A stretch of DNA of 62,887 nt from a virus: positions 1 to 62,887 of the IMG/VR virus record IMGVR_UViG_3300032006_002789, one strand, 5' to 3'. Every line of letters starts with the position of its first letter. The stretch's first letter is position 1. Under the pieces are notes generated by a model. The model searched no databases, was not told where the DNA came from, and worked only from the letters and a program-made list of their open reading frames with translations. The position numbers and the translations under genes are program-made. Below are positions 53,503-59,740 of this stretch, piece after piece.

Positions 53503-53715
53503 ATGTGCATGTACAAAATTCAATACGAAATACATGACGGCGACAAAAAAGTTGAACACTCTAGGTATTACCATGCAGTTAATCAAGACACAGCAAAAGA
53601 AATGCTGGAAGAGACCTGGAGAGAGGGGTCGCTAGTAGGATACCCTCATCCAGAGATTACTGAAATATCTGAAGTAAAGTCTTTTCGCAAAAAAGAAAAA
53701 CAAGAACAACTTTAA
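53503..53715 (+). CDS. Small hypothetical phage protein (70 aa)
   Basis: Starts MCMYKIQYEI; the second Met two codons on is an alternative start. It contains strand-turn-strand sequence (GDKKVEHSRYYHAVNQDTAK) and then a helix (EMLEETWREG), a layout common in small phage proteins of unknown function. GTGTA at 53489-53493 lies 9 nt before the ATG. Ends in a basic tail. Confidence 0.65.
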   Translation: MCMYKIQYEIHDGDKKVEHSRYYHAVNQDTAKEMLEETWREGSLVGYPHPEITEISEVKSFRKKEKQEQL

Positions 53716-53743
53716 ATCTCCGTACAATTTTTCAACTAACGTC

Positions 53744-53771
53744 TTGATTTTAAAGAGTTAAGACATACTAT
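53744..53771 (+). promoter_or_regulatory. Probable sigma70-type promoter
   Basis: TTGATT at 53744-53749, 16-nt spacer, TACTAT at 53766-53771. The ATG at 53788 is 16 nt after the -10 box, leaving a leader of about 10 nt. Weaker than the other promoters of this type. Confidence 0.6.
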
Positions 53772-53787
53772 TATACATCACTAAATT

Positions 53788-54039
53788 ATGAAAGAAGAAA
53801 ATAAAGAAAAAGCAACAGTAGCAATCGCAAACTCGATTCTTGGGCAAATTACCCTCTCGGACGTTTTACAACTTGTTCAAGGAAACGTACTTCAGCAGGC
53901 AAAAACCCATGTTGAGGAAATGGGAGACGAAGAGCTAGAGAATCTGATCAGTAAGCTCGAGACTGAAGGAGGGGAGCCTCAAGAAGAGTCTCAAGCAGAA
54001 GCTGAAGAAAGCCTTCAGGCTGTAAGTGATGAAGAGTAA
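53788..54039 (+). CDS. Acidic small protein (83 aa)
   Basis: Helical, with TLSDVLQLVQGNVLQQAKTH and a strongly acidic tail (QEESQAEAEESLQAVSDEE). No family recognised. First gene of the cluster running to 56325, behind its own promoter; it overlaps the next gene by 14 nt. Confidence 0.68.
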   Translation: MKEENKEKATVAIANSILGQITLSDVLQLVQGNVLQQAKTHVEEMGDEELENLISKLETEGGEPQEESQAEAEESLQAVSDEE

Positions 54040-54226
54040 GAAAAAAACAAAGGAAGTCTACGTCGTTACGAGAAACGGTAGGCGCGTAGAGCAAGAGAAT
54101 TATTTCAGCGAGGGGGCAGCGAAAGAAAGAGCTACCACCCTTAGAAAAGTATTGAAAAAGTGGAACGATTCAGACGCGACAAAGGTAGAGATCGTCCGCA
54201 CGACGCAACCTTATAAAGTATGGTAG
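54026..54226 (+). CDS. Basic small protein (66 aa)
   Basis: MMKSKKKTKEVYVVTRNGRR, then a helix (SEGAAKERATTLRKVLKKW) and TKVEIVRTTQPYKVW. Strand-helix-strand layout with strong positive charge suggests nucleic-acid or protein binding, but there is no named family. It overlaps both neighbours (14 nt and 7 nt). Confidence 0.65.
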   Translation: MMKSKKKTKEVYVVTRNGRRVEQENYFSEGAAKERATTLRKVLKKWNDSDATKVEIVRTTQPYKVW

Positions 54227-54714
54227 ACGGTGACAATGTATTTAATGAATTAGCAAAATTAAGAAAATATAAAATCCTTAAAGTCACCAAGGAAGATAGA
54301 AAAAAATTTATCAGTCATAGACTTAAAGGAATCTCCGCAACGGGGAAAGAAGTAACCTTCACGATTTTCTTACGAAAGCAATTCAAGCCCTCGAAGTATT
54401 CTGATAATTGGACGTGGGTTGAATTTTGGAACAGAAGGCCGAGAGGCTCTGATCCAGGGAGAGTTGGTTGGATTTACGGAAAGGCTCATTTTATCGCATT
54501 TGAAACAACTAAATCATTCATAATAGTTTCGTCAAAAACCTTAATGAAATTTTTAAATACTTCTGGAAAAGTAAGATACGATCTCCCCTATGTTCATGAG
54601 CCAAAGTATGCACGATATAAAGTATTAAGAGATAAAAAAGGAAGGGAATCTACTCAAATAAACTTTAGGGACGTTAAAAAGCTAGAAGGAGTAAAAATAT
54701 GGGACAAAGAGTGA
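54220..54714 (+). CDS. Hypothetical protein with nuclease-like sequence features (164 aa)
   Basis: Alpha/beta protein: RKKFISHRLKGISATGKEVT, FTIFLRKQFKPSKYSDNWTW, VEFWNRRPRGSDPGRVGWIY, HFIAFETTKSFIIVSSKTLM. The E-T-T-K strand is a little like restriction-endonuclease folds, but I cannot place a full catalytic set. Overlaps the previous gene by 7 nt and precedes a membrane microprotein by one base. Confidence 0.65.
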   Translation: MVDGDNVFNELAKLRKYKILKVTKEDRKKFISHRLKGISATGKEVTFTIFLRKQFKPSKYSDNWTWVEFWNRRPRGSDPGRVGWIYGKAHFIAFETTKSFIIVSSKTLMKFLNTSGKVRYDLPYVHEPKYARYKVLRDKKGRESTQINFRDVKKLEGVKIWDKE

Positions 54715-54715
54715 A

Positions 54716-54886
54716 ATGGCAGAATCTTTAAATATAATTTTTTCCAGCTTTTGGACATGGGGAGGAACAATTGTTTTAATACTTGCGTTTGGAAATGCTT
54801 TAGCGCTACCGTTTTATTGGTATTATAGATTAAAACAGCAACAATTAACCAAAAGTTATTGGGAATTAACTGGAAAATATAATTAA
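54716..54886 (+). CDS. Membrane microprotein (56 aa)
   Basis: ATG one base after the previous stop. One hydrophobic segment (GGTIVLILAFGNALALPFYW, about 16-35), then a basic-aromatic stretch YYRLKQQQ. The stop TAA shares its last A with the ATG of the dCMP deaminase gene (TAATG at 54884-54888). Tight spacing on both sides supports it. Function unknown. Confidence 0.6.
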   Translation: MAESLNIIFSSFWTWGGTIVLILAFGNALALPFYWYYRLKQQQLTKSYWELTGKYN

Positions 54887-55356
54887 TGGCATCTCAAGAA
54901 GATTTAGATCGGGCGTACATGGACATGGCGCTAAGGTGGTCAGAATTGTCTTACGCAAAGAGAAAAAAGGTTGGATGTTTAATTGTAAAAAATGGAGCGA
55001 TTATTTCGGATGGATACAATGGAATGCCTAGTGGATTTACAAATAACTGCGAAACAATCAAATCAAGCGACAGGCCAATAGTAGTTGACGATGAAGGCAA
55101 CCTAGTAGAAGGAACATATGAATTAATAACTAAACCCGAGGTCTTGCATGCGGAAAGTAATGCAATAACAAAATTAGCAAAATCAACACAATCCAGTATA
55201 AATTCAACAATGTATATAACAATATCACCCTGCGTGGACTGTGCAAAACTCATAATTCAATCGGGAATTTCAAGAGTCGCATACAGGGAATTATATAGAG
55301 ATAAAAAGGGGATAAATTTATTAGAAATGGCAAACATACAGGTAAATCAAATATGA
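54886..55356 (+). CDS. Deoxycytidylate (dCMP) deaminase
   Basis: 156 aa, the usual length. Zinc-site motifs: H88-A-E90 (VLHAESNA) and P115-C116-V-D-C119 (ISPCVDCAKL). The N-terminal KRKKVGCLIVKNGAIISDGY and NGMPSGFTNNCE are the dCMP-deaminase substrate-side signature. It converts dCMP to dUMP for dTTP synthesis, in keeping with an AT-rich phage. No thymidylate synthase gene is present in this window. Overlaps the next small gene by 4 nt (ATGA). Confidence 0.93.
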   Translation: MASQEDLDRAYMDMALRWSELSYAKRKKVGCLIVKNGAIISDGYNGMPSGFTNNCETIKSSDRPIVVDDEGNLVEGTYELITKPEVLHAESNAITKLAKSTQSSINSTMYITISPCVDCAKLIIQSGISRVAYRELYRDKKGINLLEMANIQVNQI

Positions 55357-55523
55357 AAGAATTAATTAGATCAATTATTGAAAGGTACGGGAAACTAAAT
55401 CCCTCTTTGGATGACGAAGATTTTGTAGAAATGCTGTCTTCAGAAATCGCAGATGAATTAATATCAACAATAAAAGAAACGGAAAAGTTAATTAAAGATG
55501 AAAAACTGCAAGAAAAAGAATGA
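55353..55523 (+). CDS. Acidic helical microprotein (56 aa)
   Basis: Starts in an ATGA overlap with the dCMP deaminase gene. It is entirely helical and charged: MKELIRSIIERYGKLNPSLD, EMLSSEIADELISTIKETEK. No family known. Coupling to the deaminase and the 26-nt overlap with the next gene support it as real. Confidence 0.6.
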   Translation: MKELIRSIIERYGKLNPSLDDEDFVEMLSSEIADELISTIKETEKLIKDEKLQEKE

Positions 55524-55740
55524 AGGAAAAGCGGGAACGCAAGCAGTAATTGATTATTGCTTAAACAGATTTTGCCCACCTATAATTATTGCCTTCCTAC
55601 TTTGGAGCAACTTTGAAGCAACAGACTGGGCGCCCTATTTTATTATGGGTCTTGTATTATTTGCGGAAAGGTTTCACTTTAATGTAGGATATTCAGTAGC
55701 GTTTTGCGAGAAACGAGGTTTGATTAAAGATGAAGGTTAG
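55498..55740 (+). CDS. Small membrane protein (80 aa)
   Basis: Basic N-terminus, then two adjacent hydrophobic segments (FCPPIIIAFLLWSN and WAPYFIMGLVLFAERF) and a short polar end. Probable two-pass inner-membrane protein. A holin-like role is possible on size alone but not supported by a lysis cassette nearby. Overlaps both neighbours. Confidence 0.62.
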   Translation: MKNCKKKNEGKAGTQAVIDYCLNRFCPPIIIAFLLWSNFEATDWAPYFIMGLVLFAERFHFNVGYSVAFCEKRGLIKDEG

Positions 55741-55969
55741 AGATTTAATCTCTCACCTTGAAGAAATAAACCCTAATTTAGAGGTCTGCTGTTGCGATAC
55801 CAATGGCGACGTTGAACCCATTAGTGGCGCCCTAGACAGAGAGAAGATAGCTTATCTAGTCAGGGAGCCAAAACCGTGGAACGGAGGAGAAGATTACTAT
55901 GAGTATTGGACTCTTCATCCAGCAGACCTTGAGATTTTAGAAAAAAGGGAAGTGTTTATTGTATGGTAG
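55730..55969 (+). CDS. Small conserved phage protein (79 aa)
   Basis: Begins MKVRDLISHLEEINPNLEVC, a start common to many small phage proteins in which a helix is followed by a strand and acidic turn (CCDTNGDVEPISGA). Ends with a Trp- and Glu-rich strand. Function not known for this group. It overlaps the previous gene by 11 nt and the next by 7 nt. Confidence 0.68.
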   Translation: MKVRDLISHLEEINPNLEVCCCDTNGDVEPISGALDREKIAYLVREPKPWNGGEDYYEYWTLHPADLEILEKREVFIVW

Positions 55970-56325
55970 AAATTTCATTACTTAGTTTTATTATAACAGT
56001 AATACTAATTCTCTTTCTGCGAGAATCTCATTTAAGAAAAGCTTCTCAACAGAAATACAAAAAACTCCTCTCACAAAAGAAAAGCAGTGAAACTAGAATT
56101 GGACATATATCAGAAACGATAGCTCCATTTTTAAATCAATTCGAATTCAACCCAGAGGATTGCAGTTTCCTAGGTAAACCTATAGATTATATAGCATTTG
56201 AAGAAAAAGGGATAACGATCATAGAAGTAAAGAGCGGCAAGGCACGACTGACAAAAAAACAGAGAGAGATTAGGGACTTAATAAAAGATGGAAAAGTATA
56301 CTGGAAAGAAATCAGAATTGAATAA
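55963..56325 (+). CDS. Membrane-anchored Holliday-junction-resolvase-like nuclease (120 aa)
   Basis: The N-terminus (about 4-20) is a membrane segment (LLSFIITVILILFLR), followed by a short basic coil. The C-terminal 75 residues match endonuclease proteins related to archaeal Hjc: RIGHISETIAPFL, LGKPIDYIAFEEKGITIIEV, KSGKARLTKKQREIRDLI, KVYWKEIRI. PD-(D/E)XK residues are probably E51, D75, E88 and K90. Members of this family often carry such an N-terminal anchor. Possible roles are branch resolution or DNA cutting at the membrane. Last gene before the promoter at 56331. Confidence 0.82.
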   Translation: MVEISLLSFIITVILILFLRESHLRKASQQKYKKLLSQKKSSETRIGHISETIAPFLNQFEFNPEDCSFLGKPIDYIAFEEKGITIIEVKSGKARLTKKQREIRDLIKDGKVYWKEIRIE

Positions 56326-56330
56326 TTCAC

Positions 56331-56359
56331 TTGACATTCTTCTTGAGATATAGTATAAT
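56331..56359 (+). promoter_or_regulatory. Consensus sigma70 promoter for the porin-like gene
   Basis: TTGACA at 56331-56336, 17-nt spacer, TATAAT at 56354-56359: a perfect match to consensus, and the strongest promoter in the window. The ATG is 18 nt after the -10 box. Confidence 0.9.
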
Positions 56360-56377
56360 TACGACTTTAATTTCATT

Positions 56378-57064
56378 ATGAAAACTAAAACAAAACTAAC
56401 AGCACTTCTTGTTGCCCTGATTTTGGGTGCAGGAGTTTTTAATATTAACGCCGAAGAACCTTCAGCTTTTGGAGGTAAAGTGGGAACTAAATATTCCTCA
56501 GATTACTTTCGAAGGGGAGCAAGTTTCTCAGATGAAGCGATCCAAGCACAGGTAGGGTTTTCTACAAATCTTTCTGGAGTTCAAGTCTTTGGAGATTTTT
56601 TCACAAACCAAAGCACAGCATCGGAAGGTTCTAATACCGATGAGGCAACGGTTGGTCTTGGGTATTCTTTTCTTGAAGACAGGCTTAGTACTTACGTTGG
56701 TGTTTACAACACTGACAATAGTGCGCTTTCTGACTCTACCCTCGAAGGATTCCTTGCGGTATCAGTAAATACGCTTCTAGATCCTACAGTGTTTATTTAT
56801 CAGGATACGGAAGAAAGCCTTCAAACATTTGAAGGGCAATTGAGTCATGAGTTTGATATTAACGTGGCAACGCTTGAACTCGCAGGAGTTCTGGGATCCA
56901 CAGATACTCTAGCGGTAGATAATCAAACATACACAGCGCTAACGACTACAATTTCTCGAAGCTTCAATGAGAGTCTTAATGTTTATGCAGACGTATCATT
57001 ATCTGATACAGATTATCGCTCAAACGAGACGGCTTGGGGAGTTGGCCTAAGCCTAAGATTTTAA
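56378..57064 (+). CDS. Outer-membrane beta-barrel protein, TorF/Gcw_chp porin-like (228 aa)
   Basis: A signal peptide is clear: basic start, hydrophobic core LTALLVALILGAGVF, likely cut after A25 (NINA). The mature part begins with SSDYFRRGASFSDEAIQAQV, the SDY-x-x-RG-x-S-x-SD signature of Gcw_chp/TorF-type putative porins. Alternating beta strands follow, and the protein ends in LSLRF with a terminal Phe, as the BAM machinery requires. Its consensus promoter, a small membrane-protein gene behind it and a terminator make a separate two-gene unit. Possible roles: blocking superinfection by masking a receptor, or changing uptake during infection. Role inferred; barrel and export signals are seen. 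Confidence 0.85.
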   Translation: MKTKTKLTALLVALILGAGVFNINAEEPSAFGGKVGTKYSSDYFRRGASFSDEAIQAQVGFSTNLSGVQVFGDFFTNQSTASEGSNTDEATVGLGYSFLEDRLSTYVGVYNTDNSALSDSTLEGFLAVSVNTLLDPTVFIYQDTEESLQTFEGQLSHEFDINVATLELAGVLGSTDTLAVDNQTYTALTTTISRSFNESLNVYADVSLSDTDYRSNETAWGVGLSLRF

Positions 57065-57085
57065 CCCTAAAACTCAACATAATAT

Positions 57086-57328
57086 ATGAACCAAGTAGTA
57101 GAAACAGTTAGGTCTGCCATCGGTGGGCTATTCACAGTACTAATCTCAATCGTTGGACTTCTTGTGCTCGCACAGGTAGTGTTCGGCGAAGCAGCAGGCA
57201 TGAATGTCATCTCGAACCTGCAAAGCATCGTTAATGGCTTTGTCGGTGAAGGGGCCAGCCTAGCAGGGCTAATTACCCTATTGTTGGTCATTGGACTCCT
57301 GCAAAAACAGGAACAAGCCAAGAAGTAA
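57086..57328 (+). CDS. Two-pass membrane protein with unusual base composition (80 aa)
   Basis: Two hydrophobic segments, about 13-35 (GGLFTVLISIVGLLVLAQVV) and 58-73 (ASLAGLITLLLVIGLL), with a Gly-rich loop and a short Lys-rich tail. Codons are more GC-rich than in neighbours, as if selected for high expression or recently acquired. No promoter in the 21-nt gap, so it is probably co-transcribed with the porin-like gene and ends at the hairpin at 57349. Could be a holin-like, coat-like or envelope partner protein; not recognised. Confidence 0.68.
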   Translation: MNQVVETVRSAIGGLFTVLISIVGLLVLAQVVFGEAAGMNVISNLQSIVNGFVGEGASLAGLITLLLVIGLLQKQEQAKK

Positions 57329-57348
57329 AATAGACGAGATAGGGATAC

Positions 57349-57378
57349 ATAGGGCGTGCTCGAAAGGGCGCGCCCTAT
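57349..57378 (+). terminator. Rho-independent terminator
   Basis: ATAGGGCGTGC pairs with GCGCGCCCTAT (11 pairs, one G-U), loop of 8 nt, followed by TGTTATTT. Ends the porin/membrane-protein unit. Confidence 0.78.
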
Positions 57379-57418
57379 TGTTATTTAAATATTCATTAAA
57401 TCGTGTACTATAATATGA

Positions 57419-57643
57419 ATGGATGACGACTTTCATATTAGTGGTCCAAGAGACTATGATGAACAAACTGATGCCTTTAGGTTTGAGCTTGACGATATAG
57501 TAAATCGATATCTTCAAGAGTTTGATATCAATACTTTTGTAATGATCGGTGCGTTGCAGGAAAAAATAAAAGAATTAATTGATTCAGGAAATTGCGACAT
57601 GGGAGATGAAATGCTAGGAGGAGAAGGAGAGGAGTGGAGTTAA
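57419..57643 (+). CDS. Acidic small protein (74 aa)
   Basis: MDDDFHISGPRDYDEQTDAF, then a helix (ELDDIVNRYLQEFDINTFVM) and an acidic Gly/Glu end. A TATAAT at 57409-57414, behind GTGTAC, lies only 4 nt before the ATG, so a leaderless message is likely. Pattern seen in other small phage proteins, but without known function. Followed after 6 nt by tRNA-Thr. Confidence 0.65.
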   Translation: MDDDFHISGPRDYDEQTDAFRFELDDIVNRYLQEFDINTFVMIGALQEKIKELIDSGNCDMGDEMLGGEGEEWS

Positions 57644-57649
57644 TATTTT

Positions 57650-57725
57650 GCCACCTTAGCTCAGCTGGTAGAGCACTTCACTTGTAATGAAGATGTCGTC
57701 GGTTCGATCCCGACAGGTGGCTCCA
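57650..57725 (+). tRNA. tRNA-Thr (anticodon UGU)
   Basis: Cloverleaf complete: acceptor GCCACCT/AGGTGGC (7 perfect pairs), D-arm GCTCAGCTGGTAGAGC, anticodon stem CTTCA/TGAAG with loop CTTGTAA (TGT at 57683-57685), T-arm GTCGG-TTCGATC-CCGAC, and encoded CCA. Reads ACA and other A-ending threonine codons, which fits the A/T-rich phage genes. Confidence 0.96.
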
Positions 57726-57763
57726 ATTTATAGATTTTTTAGAATTAAATAATATCATATAAT

Positions 57764-57952
57764 ATGAGCGATGACAACGGCAGCACTAAAGAGTTTGGAG
57801 ATTGGTGCAAGAAAAAAAAGATTGGAATGAAGGGTGAAAACGGAAAGGGAGATTCCCGCCGACCAGTAGACGAAGACATCTACAGGTCTAATTATGATAG
57901 AATTTTTCGAAAACCCAAAAATCAAGAAAAAAAAATTCAGAAAAATCATTGA
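57764..57952 (+). CDS. Small phage protein with GKGDSRRP motif (62 aa)
   Basis: Basic, with GENGKGDSRRPVDEDIYRSN and YDRIFRKPK. A G-K-G-D-x-x-R-P...Y/F-x-x-N-[WYF]-D-x-IF pattern is common among small proteins of large marine phages; function unknown. Its TGA (57950-57952) is followed in the same frame, one codon later, by a GTG that opens another short frame. Confidence 0.68.
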   Translation: MSDDNGSTKEFGDWCKKKKIGMKGENGKGDSRRPVDEDIYRSNYDRIFRKPKNQEKKIQKNH

Positions 57953-57955
57953 GCA

Positions 57956-58123
57956 GTGGACGATAGACAAAAAAGGTACGCAGGCACACCTAAGGGGGAG
58001 AAAGCGATACAGCGCGCAAGAGAAGCATATGACAAAAGAGATTTAGAGAGAAGGCGAAAGCAAAAGCGGGAATATATGCGAAGAAAGAGAGAACAGGATC
58101 CAGGATACTGTAAGTGGAAATAA
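57956..58123 (+). CDS. Small very basic protein (55 aa)
   Basis: Frame from GTG at 57956-57958 to TAA at 58121-58123. RYAGTPKGEKAIQRAREAY is followed by an Arg/Lys-rich helix ending DPGYCKWK. The TPKGKxA...RAxxAY pattern recurs in small phage and algal-virus proteins, which is why I accept a GTG start with a weak Shine-Dalgarno. Same frame as the previous gene after its TGA, so readthrough could also produce it. Possibly a nucleic-acid binder by charge. Confidence 0.52.
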   Translation: MDDRQKRYAGTPKGEKAIQRAREAYDKRDLERRRKQKREYMRRKREQDPGYCKWK

Positions 58124-58154
58124 TACATTTTAGCAAACCGCTCGCAGAAATGGC

Positions 58155-58183
58155 TTGACTTTTGTCAAATAATTTGCTATACT
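58155..58183 (+). promoter_or_regulatory. Sigma70-type promoter
   Basis: TTGACT at 58155-58160, 17-nt spacer, TATACT at 58178-58183. The ATG at 58194 is only 10 nt after the -10 box, so the leader would be about 4 nt, with no room for a Shine-Dalgarno. Confidence 0.8.
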
Positions 58184-58193
58184 GTTATCTATT

Positions 58194-58778
58194 ATGAAAA
58201 TGCACCCAGAAGATAAAACTGGAGACTGCTATCGACGCGGTTTGCAGGCAGAAGAAATTTTTACAGATATTATGGAGAGTAACGGATATGCCGCCAGGCA
58301 AGCTACTCCACATGAGGACGGAAGAAAGCATATAGATACTTTTCTCGAAAAAGACGGTGAAACCCACAGCTATCAAGTAAAAGGGTTAAGGAAGTTTTTT
58401 CGGAGAAGCAAATATTACAACAACTCTCATGCTCTTTTGGAAATATCAAAAAATCAAGGAAAGCGAGACGGCACAGCTTTTACCACAGAATCAGACTATA
58501 TGGTCTTTTTCAGAAAAGGCGAGTTTTTAGTTTTTTCAACAAAAGGACTGCGCGAGGTTTGCGAGAAATACGTAAAATTCAATGAAAGCGTGGGATATAA
58601 TGATTATGAAGATTTTAAGCTAAAATTAAGAAAAAGTGGAGGATGGAATGGCCGAGCAAAGAGAATTGAAGAGCTTACCATAATTCCCTATTCCTTTCTT
58701 AAGGAAAAGTTGAAATATAAAAGGTACGAACATTCGTATTATAAAAACTATAAAACACAAGATATTTGCGAGAGTTAG
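58194..58778 (+). CDS. PD-(D/E)XK-like nuclease candidate (194 aa)
   Basis: N-terminal third resembles restriction-endonuclease-like proteins: RGLQAEEIFTDIMESNGYAA (E20/E21), then HIDTFLEKDG (D48) and SYQVKGLRK (Q61-V-K63, with Gln in place of the more usual Glu). The middle reads SDYMVFFRKGEFLVFSTKGL, strands typical of phage DNA-processing enzymes. The C-terminal part is basic. Own promoter directly in front. Could be a nuclease acting on host or competitor DNA; substrate unknown. A lone small helper gene is not apparent. Confidence 0.65.
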   Translation: MKMHPEDKTGDCYRRGLQAEEIFTDIMESNGYAARQATPHEDGRKHIDTFLEKDGETHSYQVKGLRKFFRRSKYYNNSHALLEISKNQGKRDGTAFTTESDYMVFFRKGEFLVFSTKGLREVCEKYVKFNESVGYNDYEDFKLKLRKSGGWNGRAKRIEELTIIPYSFLKEKLKYKRYEHSYYKNYKTQDICES

Positions 58779-58805
58779 AGAAAATGATTTAGTGTACATA
58801 TAAAT

Positions 58806-59036
58806 GTGATAAGATTTTTGCCAATGCTGCTTTTATGTGGTTGTGTTACTACCCACGACCCTCAGCCAGCAGATACGGAATTTGATGAGAGTAAAAGGGA
58901 TTGGCTAGAAGTTTATAGACACGAAATTAAGGCTGCGGTAGAGAACGAAGACGAAGGAGCTTATCATTTTTTCTTTCAACAGTATATGAGAGAGCGAATT
59001 CGTCAGTATAAAGAGCAACGGAGCAATGCTGAGTAA
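58806..59036 (+). CDS. Small lipoprotein (76 aa)
   Basis: GTG start at 58806. A short signal MIRFLPMLLLCGC has a lipobox (L-C-G-C13), so cleavage and lipidation at C13 are expected. The mature part is acidic then helical (KRDWLEVYRHEIKAAVENED, FFFQQYMRERIRQYKEQ). A GTGTA element is at 58792-58796. A phage-encoded envelope lipoprotein; an outer-membrane spanin subunit is one possibility but it lacks the Pro-rich segment of classical Rz1. Overlaps the next small gene by 11 nt. Confidence 0.65.
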   Translation: MIRFLPMLLLCGCVTTHDPQPADTEFDESKRDWLEVYRHEIKAAVENEDEGAYHFFFQQYMRERIRQYKEQRSNAE

Positions 59037-59202
59037 GTATACAGGCAGAGGCAAATTATGTATTATCCTTATGTGTACGAACGTTTTACTAGCTTTTTTT
59101 AATGCTTATTTTAATAATTTAAGTTGTTTTTTTAATTTTGGTATTGCTTTTTTTTGCTGGATCGGCAGTCGGCATAATCTATCAATAAAGACAAAGAGGT
59201 GA
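59026..59202 (+). CDS. Two-pass membrane microprotein (58 aa)
   Basis: Starts ATG inside the end of the lipoprotein gene. Two hydrophobic stretches (LCIILMCTNVLLAFFNAYF and LSCFFNFGIAFFCWIG) with a conserved-looking N-A-Y-F-N-N turn between them. Small proteins with two membrane passes around an N-x-Y-x-x-N turn are frequent in marine phages. Function unknown. Confidence 0.5.
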   Translation: MLSKYTGRGKLCIILMCTNVLLAFFNAYFNNLSCFFNFGIAFFCWIGSRHNLSIKTKR

Positions 59203-59323
59203 GTCGAAAAACCTCCCAGAAGAGCATTTTCGTGTAAATAATAGCGTAGAGGAACAAGTTTGCGTAACAAAAATTATTGCGAAGATATACTATAATAATA
59301 ACCCTAATTGGAGGAAATATGCT

Positions 59324-59431
59324 ATGATGGAATACATCGATTGTGCCATGTTCATGTTCTGTGGAATGCTTATTGAGGCATACACAGGATTCATGTACAA
59401 GCTTCTTGTAAAGCTAGGCTTAAAAAAATAA
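59324..59431 (+). CDS. Microprotein (35 aa) with strong Shine-Dalgarno
   Basis: MMEYIDCAMFMFCGMLIEAY followed by TGFMYKLLVKLGLKK: one hydrophobic, Met-rich helix with a basic end. GGAGG at 59310-59314 sits about 9 nt before the ATG, the best ribosome site in the region. A terminator follows 22 nt after the stop and TATAAT (59291-59296) precedes it, so it looks like a single-gene unit. Upstream 59203-59323 holds only a GTGTA element (59232-59236) and this possible -10 box. Probably a membrane-associated small protein; unknown function. Confidence 0.58.
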   Translation: MMEYIDCAMFMFCGMLIEAYTGFMYKLLVKLGLKK

Positions 59432-59453
59432 TCCTGAAACAGGAAACTTATAA

Positions 59454-59482
59454 GGAACCCCCTTCCGAGGGGGTTTCTTTTT
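59454..59482 (+). terminator. Rho-independent terminator
   Basis: GGAACCCCCT / AGGGGGTTTC stem (10 pairs, one G-U), TCCG loop, then TTTTT at 59478-59482. Confidence 0.92.
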
Positions 59483-59497
59483 GTGTACAATAAAAGC

Positions 59498-59734
59498 ATG
59501 AAGGATCGGCTTGCAATTTATGGGGTAATACTTGTAGCCTTTTATATAGGAACTTACATATGGAATCAGAAAGAAGGCATAAACCTTTTAAAAGAGCAAA
59601 TAATTGAATACGACTCAACATTAAAAAAGCAAAGAGAATTAATTAACGCTCAAGAAGAATATATTAAGTTTTTAGAGAGAGGGTCTTCCCCGTTTTATCG
59701 AGACCGCATTCCTAAATATAATCAACCTATTTAA
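59498..59734 (+). CDS. Small bitopic membrane protein with coiled coil (78 aa)
   Basis: I start at ATG 59498 rather than GTG 59483, which lies in the GTGTACAAT element. An N-terminal membrane segment (LAIYGVILVAFYIGTYIW, about 5-22) is followed by a periplasm-sized coiled coil (KEQIIEYDSTLKKQRELINA) and a short Pro-rich end. This is the layout of an inner-membrane spanin, though shorter than usual. The lipoprotein gene at 58806 is 460 bp upstream, so a spanin pair is possible. No holin or endolysin is seen beside it. Confidence 0.62.
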   Translation: MKDRLAIYGVILVAFYIGTYIWNQKEGINLLKEQIIEYDSTLKKQRELINAQEEYIKFLERGSSPFYRDRIPKYNQPI

Positions 59735-59740
59735 AATAAA

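Noticed and set aside
59483-59497. GTG start for the bitopic membrane protein
   Set aside because: The codons lie within GTGTACAAT, which matches the recurring upstream element and directly follows the terminator T-tract; ATG 59498 is the likelier start.
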